NCBI GenBank assembly: GCA_947477745.1
Contig: CANJUF010000009.1
Location: forward strand, 20,251-84,250
Origin: Sphingomonadaceae bacterium
GTDB taxonomy: Bacteria; Pseudomonadota; Alphaproteobacteria; Sphingomonadales; Sphingomonadaceae
Length of the DNA: 64,000 nt
Direction: 5' to 3'
Position 1 is the first letter of the stretch. The number at the start of each line of letters is the position of its first letter. The notes below the pieces were generated by a model. That model was given only the letters and a program-made list of their open reading frames with translations. It did not search any database and had not been told where the DNA came from. Both the position numbers and the translations under genes were made by a program. This document shows positions 26,276 through 34,348 of this stretch, in pieces.

Positions 26276-28096
26276 TCAAGCCGCCTCTAGCACTCCAAGC
26301 TGCTCGGCGATCTCGCGCGAGACCGGCACCGGATACTCGAGCAGCATCTGGCCCATGCCCTTGGCCACCGGATCAAGCCGCAGGCACATCGAACCGCCGC
26401 CTTGCAGCGCGTTGTTGATCACGAAGTTGAGCCCGTGGGTTCCGGGCAGGACGAAGCGGTCGATCCGAGGCGCGGCATCGCTGACGAGGTGGGCATACCA
26501 GCCGCCGACCGCCTCCGCACTGAGCGCGGCGGCAATATAGGGCGCATAGCGCGGCTCGCGCGCGAAGACGCCAACGTTGAACAGGTTGCCCTTGTCGCCG
26601 CTGCGCGCCCAGGCGAGCGAAATCAGCGGCACGGTCAGGTCTGCTTCGGCATCGCTTGGCCGCGCGGGCTCCGGCGGGCGCACGATCATATCGGGCGCGA
26701 ACCAGCGCGAGGGCTGCGAATGGAACGCGAGCTGCTTGCCGTCGAGCCAGATTTCCGGCGTGAAATCCGCCTTCTTCACCAGGAACAGGAACACGCGCAT
26801 CAGCGGGCGCGGCGGGGCCGACATCATGCCGAGGCTGACCGAGGTTCCCGGCGACATCGAGGAAATGCTGCTCGCCTGTTCGCGCAGGAACACGCCGCAG
26901 CCAGCCGGCTCGTCATGCGTGACCGAGATCATCGCCACCACCTCGCGCGAGCCTTGCCCGTTCGAACGCGGGCCATAGCTCGATTCGGCGCCGACGATCT
27001 CGACATAGGTCTCGTTCAGCGGCTTGGCGTTGCGGTCGCGCAGCACCTTGTTGGTCCGCTCGAACAGTGCGTCGGCCTGCCTTTGCGCCTTGGCGGCTGC
27101 GTTGATGCCGATGATCGGCTGCAACGCAGTAGCCTTCCAGCCCTGCGAATAGGTGGCGCAAACCTTGTAGCTGTCGGTCGCGGCATAGCCCTTGCAGCCG
27201 GTCACCAGCACGCGGTTCTCGCCCTGCGGCGTCATCACCACCTCGCTAAAATCGCAGACCGCATCGGGCACGATATAGGCCTGCGGATCGCTGACCTCGT
27301 AGATCATCTGCTCGGCCACGGTGCCCACCGAGACGAGACCGCCGGTGCCTGCGGGCTTGGTCAGCACGAACGAGCCGTCGGCGCGGCATTCGGCGATGGG
27401 ATTGCCGATGTTGGCGGGGTCGGGCACAAGTTCCCAGTCGGTAAAGGTGCCGCCGGTGACCTGCGTCGAGCATTCGGTAAGGTGGCCGATCAGGGTGCCC
27501 GCTGCCAGCAGGTCGAAATCGTCGGGCGTCCAGCCAAATTCGTGGATCAGCGGTCCGAGCGCGAGCGCCGAATCGACCACGCGCCCGGTGAGCACGATGT
27601 CGGCGCCCTCGGCCAGCAGCGCGGCGATGGGGAAGCCGCCGAAGTAGGCGTTCATCGCGGTGAACTCGACATCGCCGGGGAGCGGTTCGCCGCTGAACAT
27701 TTCATTGAGGCCCTTGGCCTGGAATTCGGCGATGCGGCCGCGCATGTCATCGCCGGTGACGACGCCGATCTTCGCGGTCAGGCCCTGCTCGGCCAGCACC
27801 TTGCGCATCGCCTCGGCGGCGCCGTGCGGGTTGAGCCCGCCCCAGTTGGTGACGATCTTGCAGCCCTTGGCCAGCATTTCGCGCAGGTACGGCGTGATGT
27901 CGCGCAGGAACGAGGCGATATAGCCATCGGGATTGGTCTGGGTGTCGCTCGACAGCGAGGCGAGCGTCAGCTCGGCCAGGCAGTCGTAGACGATATAGTC
28001 GCAGCCCGCGTCGATCAGCGGCTGGTGGCCATAGAAGCTGTCGAAGCCGAAGGCGGTGCCGCCGCCGATCTTCACGATCTTGCCGCTCTCTGCCAT
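26276..28096 (-). CDS. AtuA-family protein (acyclic terpene utilisation)
   Basis: 606 aa. It starts IVKIGGGTAFGFDSFYGHQPLIDAGCDYIVYDCLAE, typical of the AtuA/DUF1446 family (about residues 1-450), and has the AtuA C-terminal small domain (about 505-606, VPLISLAWARSGDKGNLFNVGV). AtuA is required for citronellol and geranyl-CoA breakdown in Pseudomonas but its reaction is not established. The biotin-dependent geranyl-CoA carboxylase genes that accompany it there are not in this window. GGAAAGGATCAAGGA precedes the ATG. The EthD-like gene is 28 bases upstream on the same strand. Confidence 0.85.
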   Translation of the reverse strand: MAESGKIVKIGGGTAFGFDSFYGHQPLIDAGCDYIVYDCLAELTLASLSSDTQTNPDGYIASFLRDITPYLREMLAKGCKIVTNWGGLNPHGAAEAMRKVLAEQGLTAKIGVVTGDDMRGRIAEFQAKGLNEMFSGEPLPGDVEFTAMNAYFGGFPIAALLAEGADIVLTGRVVDSALALGPLIHEFGWTPDDFDLLAAGTLIGHLTECSTQVTGGTFTDWELVPDPANIGNPIAECRADGSFVLTKPAGTGGLVSVGTVAEQMIYEVSDPQAYIVPDAVCDFSEVVMTPQGENRVLVTGCKGYAATDSYKVCATYSQGWKATALQPIIGINAAAKAQRQADALFERTNKVLRDRNAKPLNETYVEIVGAESSYGPRSNGQGSREVVAMISVTHDEPAGCGVFLREQASSISSMSPGTSVSLGMMSAPPRPLMRVFLFLVKKADFTPEIWLDGKQLAFHSQPSRWFAPDMIVRPPEPARPSDAEADLTVPLISLAWARSGDKGNLFNVGVFAREPRYAPYIAAALSAEAVGGWYAHLVSDAAPRIDRFVLPGTHGLNFVINNALQGGGSMCLRLDPVAKGMGQMLLEYPVPVSREIAEQLGVLEAA

Positions 28097-28124
28097 TATC
28101 CTTGATCCTTTCCCGTAATCTCGT

Positions 28125-28505
28125 TCAGCCTTGGTTGCCTTGCAACGTACCAGGCGCGCTTTCATTCTGCTGCGTCATGACCAGACGGTTGGCCCTGCGG
28201 TCGAGAAAATTCTCCTCGTCCGCCGCAAGCTGTTTGAACACCTCGGCGGGCAGCAAGTCCATCTTGCGCTCTTCCCAGCTGCCTTCAACGTCATACCAGC
28301 ACTCGGTAATGCAATCGAAGCCGGGCTCTGGCAACTGCGCAGAGCGTGCCAGCGGCTCCCAGCCAGTCAGATAGGTGCGGCGGTAGCGCACCATGTGCGG
28401 GCACAGGCCGGCCGCGAGCGGCGCGTGGTTGTTTTCGTAATAGTCCCTGAAAGCCTCGAAGGTCATGCCCTCCTTGCGCTTCATCAGGAACGTCAGCTTC
28501 AGCAT
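28125..28505 (-). CDS. EthD-family (dimeric alpha-beta barrel) protein
   Basis: 126 aa. MLKLTFLMKRKEGMTFEAFRDYYENNHAPLA is the typical EthD/ferredoxin-like opening, with the second half FDCITECWYDVEGSWEER. Family members include small enzymes that cyclise or decarboxylate polyketide-like compounds and accessory proteins of P450 systems. GGGAGAG precedes the ATG. It is likely co-transcribed with the AtuA gene and divergent from an SDR. The His in NNHAPL is the usual active-site candidate. Confidence 0.78.
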   Translation of the reverse strand: MLKLTFLMKRKEGMTFEAFRDYYENNHAPLAAGLCPHMVRYRRTYLTGWEPLARSAQLPEPGFDCITECWYDVEGSWEERKMDLLPAEVFKQLAADEENFLDRRANRLVMTQQNESAPGTLQGNQG

Positions 28506-28568
28506 TGTTGCTCTCCCGCCGCAGCGCCGATAGGCCGGACGCGGCACTAAAGGGAATAGGGAGCAGGA

Positions 28569-29330
28569 ATGTCCATCGCAATCGATATGAGCGGCAGGGT
28601 GGCGCTGGTTACCGGCGCGGCATCCGGCCTCGGCAAGGCGACTGCGCTCAAGCTCGCGCGCTGCGGCGCGGATCTGTGCCTCGCCGATTTCAACGAGGCC
28701 GGACTTGGCGAGACCGCGGCCGAGGTCGAAGGGCTGGGCGTGAAGGTGATGGTTCGCCGCGCGGACTTGTCAGACCCCGACCAGTGCGTCCCGCTCGTCG
28801 AAGCGGCGGCAGCGCATTTCGGCAGGCTCGATGCGCTGTGCAATGTCGCGGGCATCATCGTCATGGCCCACGCGCACGAGATGGCGCGCGCTGACTGGGA
28901 CCGGGTGATTGCCGTCAACCTCACTGCGCCGTTCCTGCTCTCGCAGGCGGCGATCCCGCACCTGCTCGAAAGCGAGGGCGCGATCGTTAATGTCGCCAGC
29001 TCGGCGGCCTATATCGGCGAGGCCTATGCGGTCGCTTATTGCTCGAGCAAGTTCGGCCTGCTGGGCATGACCAAGGCGTTGGCAATGGAATACACCCACA
29101 AGCCGATCCGCATCAATGCGGTCGGGCCGGGCGGCATGGCCACCAACATCGGCGCGAACATGAGCTTCCCCGCCGATCCCGACATGGAGCTGCTGAGCCG
29201 CTACATGGGGCTTCGGGGCATGGTCGAGGTTTCGGACGTGGCCGATATGATCGCGCTGCTCGCCAGCCCGGCGGGCCGGTCGTTCCACGGCGCCTGCATC
29301 AACATCGACGCAGGCATTACCGCAGGATGA
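28569..29330 (+). CDS. SDR-family oxidoreductase
   Basis: 253 aa. TGAASGLGKATALKLA is the cofactor motif, CNVAGI replaces the common NNAG, and the active site is YAVAYCSSKFGLLGMTK with Tyr and Lys. Asp in LCLADFNEAG points to NAD. GGAGCAGG precedes the ATG. The C-terminus SFHGACINIDAGITAG is typical of 3-ketoacyl reductase-like members. Its stop overlaps the start of a methyltransferase-like gene (ATGA). Confidence 0.92.
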   Translation: MSIAIDMSGRVALVTGAASGLGKATALKLARCGADLCLADFNEAGLGETAAEVEGLGVKVMVRRADLSDPDQCVPLVEAAAAHFGRLDALCNVAGIIVMAHAHEMARADWDRVIAVNLTAPFLLSQAAIPHLLESEGAIVNVASSAAYIGEAYAVAYCSSKFGLLGMTKALAMEYTHKPIRINAVGPGGMATNIGANMSFPADPDMELLSRYMGLRGMVEVSDVADMIALLASPAGRSFHGACINIDAGITAG

Positions 29331-29932
29331 GCGCAGACGCGCGCCAGACCGCACCCGCCACGCTGCGCAACCGCGAGCCGATCCTTGGCATTCTGCGCGA
29401 GGAATTGCCTGAAAGCGGTCTGGTGCTCGAAGTTGCAAGCGGTACCGGCGAGCATGCGGTGCATTTCGCCAAGGCGCTTCCTAGTCTGACGTGGCAGCCC
29501 ACTGATCCTTCGCCCGAAGCGATTGCGTCGATTGCCGCTTGGCGCGACGGGGAGGGACCGGAGAACCTGCTCGCCCCGCTTGAACTCGACGCCGCCGGTG
29601 AGGATTGGCCGGTGACCCGCGCCGATGCGATCGTGTGTATCAACATGGTGCATATCAGTCCGTGGGAGGCGACCGAGGGCCTGATGCGCGGGGCGGGGCG
29701 CTTCCTGGCTTCGCGTGCGCCGCTGGTGCTTTACGGCCCCTATCGCCGCGCCGGTCATCCGCTTGAGCCAAGCAATGCGGCATTCGACGAAAGCCTGAAA
29801 GCGCGTGATCCGCGCTGGGGGCTGCGGGAGCTCGAAACAGTGGGCGAATGCGCCGAGGCAAATGGCCTTGTCTTGTCGCGGGTCGTTGAAATGCCCGCCA
29901 ACAACCTGACGGTGATTTTCAGGAAGCGATGA
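29327..29932 (+). CDS. DUF938 SAM-dependent methyltransferase-like protein
   Basis: 201 aa. VLEVASGTGEHAVHFAKALP near residue 33 is the SAM-binding loop, followed by WQPTDPS and INMVHISPWEATEGL, the signature stretch of DUF938. The family looks like a class I methyltransferase but its substrate is unknown. It starts inside the stop codon of the SDR. The last 14 bases overlap the end of the convergent DUF2889 gene. Confidence 0.85.
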   Translation: MSADARQTAPATLRNREPILGILREELPESGLVLEVASGTGEHAVHFAKALPSLTWQPTDPSPEAIASIAAWRDGEGPENLLAPLELDAAGEDWPVTRADAIVCINMVHISPWEATEGLMRGAGRFLASRAPLVLYGPYRRAGHPLEPSNAAFDESLKARDPRWGLRELETVGECAEANGLVLSRVVEMPANNLTVIFRKR

Positions 29933-30674
29933 AGCCTGCGCCGAAATCAAGGTCCTGCAACGGCTCGAACTCGCCGGTCGAGAAATCGCGCACCTCATAG
30001 AGCGAGCGGGTCGTCTCGACCACGGGCGAGCGGTAATTGTAGCACGGCGCATGGACCGCGAGCGGCGATTTCGGCCCTTCGATACCGGGACGCATCTTGT
30101 AGCGCCTCGCGCCCGAGACATAGACCGCGCGGCGCAGGATCGTCATCAGTTCGGCGGTTACAGGGTCGAGATCGTGCTTCCATTTCGAGACCTGCCGAAG
30201 GTCGAGGCCTGCGTATGTTTCGGGTGCTGCGATCACCGTCCCATCGAGCGACAGCCGCAGCTCCTCCTCGCCGTTGCGAGCGAGCGTGGCAGTAGTCCGG
30301 TCATCCGCCAGGTCGGCAACCTGCATGTCGAAACGGCTGGGCGCATCGTCGTGAGCGTGCGCCGCCATCAGCACGGCGAGATCGAACATGTGGGTGCAGT
30401 GTTCGACCGGATTGCGCTGCGCCACGTCCTCCAGCCTCTCACCCGTGAGCCGCTCGACGATGTGGCCGGGAGCGCCGCCGCAGCCGGTCCAGGGATGGCG
30501 CACCGCGCTTGCCCGCGCTGACACGATCACGCCGTCCGCATGGTCAAAGCGGATGCGGAAGTGGTGCATGTCGTCTTCGATCGCGCCGCCGATCCAGCCT
30601 GCCCCGGGATGGAGCTTGATCCGCCGCCAGAAGCCTGGCGGGAAATGCGGATAGTCGGATCGCGGCGAAGGCAT
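29919..30674 (-). CDS. DUF2889-family protein
   Basis: 251 aa. Matches the DUF2889 pattern: an N-terminal small beta domain, then WTGCGGAPGHIVERLTGERL, and NPVEHCTHMFDLAVLMAAHAH with conserved Cys and His residues, and a C-terminal VTAELMTILRRAVYVSGARRY. The biochemical role is unknown; such genes are frequent in catabolic clusters of sphingomonads and mycobacteria-like steroid degraders. No membrane segment or signal peptide is seen. Confidence 0.7.
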   Translation of the reverse strand: MPSPRSDYPHFPPGFWRRIKLHPGAGWIGGAIEDDMHHFRIRFDHADGVIVSARASAVRHPWTGCGGAPGHIVERLTGERLEDVAQRNPVEHCTHMFDLAVLMAAHAHDDAPSRFDMQVADLADDRTTATLARNGEEELRLSLDGTVIAAPETYAGLDLRQVSKWKHDLDPVTAELMTILRRAVYVSGARRYKMRPGIEGPKSPLAVHAPCYNYRSPVVETTRSLYEVRDFSTGEFEPLQDLDFGAGFIAS

Positions 30675-30763
30675 CGGTGTTCCGGTTCTGGCAATTGACA
30701 GGGGGGCGATTTGCCGAAAAGGCCGGTCAGGTCAATGCAATCGCTGAAAGCACACGGACGAAG

Positions 30764-31624
30764 ATGACCTTAGGACCAGCCGACATCGCCGCGAAAATCC
30801 CGCAAGAGGTTCTTGAAATGGATGCGCGCGCGCGGCGCATCGAGACGCCCTGCGGCGAAGGCACGATGGTCTGGCGCATTTGGGGCGAGGGTGAGCCGCT
30901 GGTGCTGGCGCACGGCGCGGGCGGCGCCTGGCCGCACTGGATCCGCAACATACCCGAGCTTTCGCGCCGCCGCATGCTGCTGGTGCCCGATCTGCCCGGC
31001 CACGGCGAATCCGCCGTGCCCGACAGCCACGATCATCACGCGATCTCGCGCGCCATGGCCGCCGGGATCGCGCAAATCATGGGCGAGAATGTCGCGGTCG
31101 ATCATGTCGGCTTTTCCGCGGGCGGGGTCTGCCTGGCTTACGTCGCCGCCTATCAGCCGCAAGTGTTGAAGCGGCTGGTGCTGGTCGATACCGGCGGGCT
31201 GGATACGCCGATCGGCAATTTCGATATCGGCGGCATTCGCGGCCTTGAGGGCGATGACCTGCTCGAACGGCTACGGCGCAACCTGAACGGGATGATGCTC
31301 CATGCGCGCGAAAGCGTGGACGAGGCGGCGATCTGGCAGCTCGTCCACAACGGTAAGAAGGCGCGGATGGACAGCGGCGAGCTCGTCGTGCCCGACAAGC
31401 TGCTCAAGATCCTGCCGCAGGTGAAAGTTCCGCTCGCTGCAATCTGGGGCGAGCATGACCTGCCGCATTTCGATCCGGCGGTTCAGGAAGCGGCGATCCG
31501 CTCGGTTCATCCGCAGCTCGAATTTCGCGTGGTCGCAGGCGCGGGACACTGGGCGATGTACGAACGGCCCGAGGGCTTCAATGCCGCGCTGCTCGAACTG
31601 CTGAGCCTAGATCGCTGGAGCTAA
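30764..31624 (+). CDS. alpha/beta hydrolase (MhpC-like)
   Basis: 286 aa. VLAHGAGGAWPHWIRNI is the oxyanion region, VGFSAGGVCLAYVA the nucleophile elbow with the catalytic Ser, WGEHDLPHFDP holds the Asp and AGAGHWAMYERPEGF the His. This is a full catalytic triad of the MhpC/BphD type, which cleaves C-C bonds or esters. A longer frame starts at a GTG 87 bases upstream but without family similarity, so the ATG is used; no good ribosome site is obvious. Its end overlaps the convergent FAD oxidoreductase by four bases. Confidence 0.85.
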   Translation: MTLGPADIAAKIPQEVLEMDARARRIETPCGEGTMVWRIWGEGEPLVLAHGAGGAWPHWIRNIPELSRRRMLLVPDLPGHGESAVPDSHDHHAISRAMAAGIAQIMGENVAVDHVGFSAGGVCLAYVAAYQPQVLKRLVLVDTGGLDTPIGNFDIGGIRGLEGDDLLERLRRNLNGMMLHARESVDEAAIWQLVHNGKKARMDSGELVVPDKLLKILPQVKVPLAAIWGEHDLPHFDPAVQEAAIRSVHPQLEFRVVAGAGHWAMYERPEGFNAALLELLSLDRWS

Positions 31625-32721
31625 TCGAGAAGCATCGCCGCGACATGAGCGCCCAGCGCAAGGCTTGAGGTGAGCCCCGGCGAATCGATTCCGAAAAGGC
31701 ACACGAGGCCGGGCAGGCCGTGATGCTCGTGCCCCGCGATATGGAAATCCGCCATAGGTGACGCGTGAGGCCCGCCGATGTTCGGCCGGACGCCCGCATA
31801 GGCAGGCACCAGCCGTTCGGGATCGAGGCCGGGCCAGATCCGCCGCGCGGCCATGCCGAACGCACCGCGCCGCGCCGGATCGACCGAATAATCGGGGGCC
31901 TCCACCCACTCTACATCGGGACCGAAGCGCGCTTGCCCCGCCATGTCGAGCGTCAGGTGAACGCCGAGCCCGCCAATCAGCGGCAGCGGATAGATCAGCC
32001 GGACGAACGGAACCCGGCCCGAACAGGCGAAGTAGCTGCCCTTGGCCAAATGCAGCGGCGGGATCAGCGCCGGATCGAGCATTTCGATCATGCCTGCCAC
32101 ATTCTGCGCGCCGAGCCCTGCGGCATTGACCAGCAGCGAGCAGCCGATCGCCGTGCCGCCGCACGCCACGCGCCACATATCGCCTTGCCGCGCGATTCCG
32201 GTGACAGGCGCATTCCGCGCCAGCATGGCCCCATGATCCTCGGCCTCGCCGAGCAGCGAGAGCATGAGTGCATGCGAATCGACGATCCCGCTCGACGGCG
32301 AAAGCAGCGCGGCCGTGCAATCCAGCATCGGCTCCAGCCTGTGCGCTTCCTCGCCGCCAAACAACGCCAGACCTTCGTCCGCGCCCGCGCGGCGGGCATG
32401 ATCTGCTATGGCTTCCAGCCTCGCCACCTCATCGGGGCTGGACGCCACGGTCAGCTTGCCAAGGCGGCGATGCGGCACCTTGCGGCTAGCGCAATAGTCG
32501 TAGAGCAGGTGCTTGCCCGCGATGCACAGCCGTTCCTTGAGCGAGCCCGTCGGATAGTGCAGCCCGGCATGGATCACCTCGCTGCTGCGCGAGGATACGC
32601 CCGTGCCGAACGCCGCTTCCTTTTCTAGCACCACGACCGACTTGCCCGCCAGGGCCAGCGCGCGAGCAATGGCAAGACCGACGACGCCCGCGCCCACGAC
32701 AACAGCCTCGGTCGTCTCCAT
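31621..32721 (-). CDS. FAD-dependent oxidoreductase, L-2-hydroxyglutarate oxidase-like
   Basis: 366 aa, DAO superfamily. The FAD motif VVVGAGVVGLAIARALALAGKSVVVLEKE is at the N-terminus, followed by SSRSSEVIHAGLHYPTGSLK, a stretch shared with L-2-hydroxyglutarate dehydrogenase/oxidase LhgO. HLTLDMAGQARFGPDVEW and the final LFGIDSPGLTSSLALG are also typical. It should oxidise a 2-hydroxy acid or amine with electrons going to quinone or oxygen. It lies downstream of the P450 on the same strand with a 12-base gap, so it is probably part of the ferredoxin-P450 operon. Confidence 0.86.
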   Translation of the reverse strand: METTEAVVVGAGVVGLAIARALALAGKSVVVLEKEAAFGTGVSSRSSEVIHAGLHYPTGSLKERLCIAGKHLLYDYCASRKVPHRRLGKLTVASSPDEVARLEAIADHARRAGADEGLALFGGEEAHRLEPMLDCTAALLSPSSGIVDSHALMLSLLGEAEDHGAMLARNAPVTGIARQGDMWRVACGGTAIGCSLLVNAAGLGAQNVAGMIEMLDPALIPPLHLAKGSYFACSGRVPFVRLIYPLPLIGGLGVHLTLDMAGQARFGPDVEWVEAPDYSVDPARRGAFGMAARRIWPGLDPERLVPAYAGVRPNIGGPHASPMADFHIAGHEHHGLPGLVCLFGIDSPGLTSSLALGAHVAAMLLD

Positions 32722-32733
32722 CAGGCGGTCAAT

Positions 32734-33945
32734 TCACCAGACCAGCGGCACGCTGTCCGGCCCGACCACGCCGCCGGGGGTATAACGGATTGCGGTCCCG
32801 GGCTTGAGGCTGAACTCGGGAATGCGCTTCAGCCATTCGTTGAGACCAATCCGGAATTCCAGCCGCGCCAGATGGCCGCCCATGCAGGAATGGATGCCGC
32901 CGGTGAAGGTGAGGATCGGCTTCTTGACCCGCTTGAAATCGATTTCGCGCGGATTGTCCCACACTTCCGGATCATAGTTGCAGGCGGGCAGGAAGCTGGT
33001 GAACCTGTCACCCTTCTTCAGCAGCACCCCGTCCAACTCGAGATCCTGCGTGAGGTAACGGCCCGAGAAGGTGGGCGCGAAGGCGCGCAGCAATTCCTCG
33101 GTCTGGAGGTCGCGGTTATCGGGGTCGGCGACGAGCTCCTTCACCCGATCGGGATTGCGCGCCATCCACAGCCACGAATTGTTGAGCGCGGCATAGACCG
33201 TGTCGATCCCGGCAATGAACAGGAAGAAGGTGAAGCCCAGCACGTCGCGCTCGGTCATCGGCTCGCCATCGAAAGTGGCGTGGACGATGCGGCTGATCGC
33301 CTTGTCGTCGGGATTGGCGCGCTTCTGGTCGATCACGGTGGTGAGATACTCTTCGATCTCCTCCATGATTTCCTTGGCCCGGTCGAATTCGGCGAACTGG
33401 ATCAAGGCGACCACCCATTTGACGAACTGGTCGAGGCGGTCGAGCGGCAGGCCCATGAAATTGAGGAAGACCATGACCGGCAGCGGGCGGGCGAACTCCT
33501 TGGTAAACTCGCACTCGCCCTTGTCGGCGAACGTGTCGAGCAACTGGTTGGCAAGCGCCTTGATATCCGCTTCGAGCGCCAGCACGCCGCGCGGGCTCAG
33601 CATCGGATCGAGGATGTTGCGGAACTTGCGGTGATCGGGCGAAGCGATCTCCAGCGGGATCATTCGGAACCAGTTGTCCTCGTCGCGCGGAAAGATGAAC
33701 AGCGGCGGGACACCAAAGTGATCGCCGTCGCGCAGCGCCTTGAAGGCGAGCGGCTGGCTGATCGTCATCCAGCCGTCGCCGACTGCGGAGCCGACATTGT
33801 AGAACAGGCGCGGCAGCCGTTCGTGCATCGTCGACATGTAGCCGTAGGGATCGGTGAGAAACTCCTCGCCGACGATTATGTCGGCCGAGCGGACCAGCTC
33901 GGGCGGCACGTGATCGGGAACCTTCGGCTGAGCGGTAGTGGCCAT
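32734..33945 (-). CDS. cytochrome P450 with adjacent ferredoxin
   Basis: 403 aa. I-helix FIAGIDTVYAAL, K-helix EELLRAF (E-x-x-R) and haem loop FTGGIHSCMGGHLARLE with the Cys ligand. The start MATTAQPKVPDHVPPELV has GAGGAGC upstream. This P450 type, with SDPYGY-like and PRDEDNWFRMIPLE segments, resembles CYP101/CYP108-like terpene hydroxylases, but this is only a family-level impression. The 2Fe-2S ferredoxin gene is 10 bases upstream in the same operon, so this is the one P450 in the window with its own electron donor. Confidence 0.93.
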   Translation of the reverse strand: MATTAQPKVPDHVPPELVRSADIIVGEEFLTDPYGYMSTMHERLPRLFYNVGSAVGDGWMTISQPLAFKALRDGDHFGVPPLFIFPRDEDNWFRMIPLEIASPDHRKFRNILDPMLSPRGVLALEADIKALANQLLDTFADKGECEFTKEFARPLPVMVFLNFMGLPLDRLDQFVKWVVALIQFAEFDRAKEIMEEIEEYLTTVIDQKRANPDDKAISRIVHATFDGEPMTERDVLGFTFFLFIAGIDTVYAALNNSWLWMARNPDRVKELVADPDNRDLQTEELLRAFAPTFSGRYLTQDLELDGVLLKKGDRFTSFLPACNYDPEVWDNPREIDFKRVKKPILTFTGGIHSCMGGHLARLEFRIGLNEWLKRIPEFSLKPGTAIRYTPGGVVGPDSVPLVW

Positions 33946-33955
33946 TCCAAGCTCC

Positions 33956-34282
33956 TCAATACTGCGCTTCGGGCATGTGGACGACAAGGCCGTCGAGATC
34001 GCCGGTCACCGTGATCTGGCAGGTCAGGCGGCTGCTGGGCTTCACCGGCGCGGCGGTGTTTTCGAGCATGTCGATCTCGGCCTGCGATGAGGGGCCACCG
34101 ACCTTGCCGGTCCAGTCATCGTCGATATAGCAATGGCAGGTCGCGCAGGCGAGCGCGCCGCCGCATTCGCCGACAATGCCCTCGACCCCGTTGTAGAGCG
34201 CGCCGTGCATCACGTTTTCGCCTTCGGCAACGTCGATCTCGGTGCGCGCGCCGTCATGGGCGACGTAGATTATCCTGGGCAT
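33956..34282 (-). CDS. 2Fe-2S ferredoxin (adrenodoxin/putidaredoxin type)
   Basis: 108 aa. The cluster ligands follow the pattern C-x5-C-x2-C (GECGGALACATC) plus a distant Cys in RLTCQITV, exactly as in putidaredoxin-type ferredoxins. It carries electrons from an NADH-dependent ferredoxin reductase to the P450. No reductase gene is present in this window. MPRIIYVAHDG is chosen as start since the family begins there. The P450 gene follows 10 bases downstream. Confidence 0.95.
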   Translation of the reverse strand: MPRIIYVAHDGARTEIDVAEGENVMHGALYNGVEGIVGECGGALACATCHCYIDDDWTGKVGGPSSQAEIDMLENTAAPVKPSSRLTCQITVTGDLDGLVVHMPEAQY

Positions 34283-34348
34283 GGGCGCTCCGTGTGAAAA
34301 CAAGTGCGCGCTCCTTCACGGCAGCGCCATGCCGCGTCAAGGGCGGCG

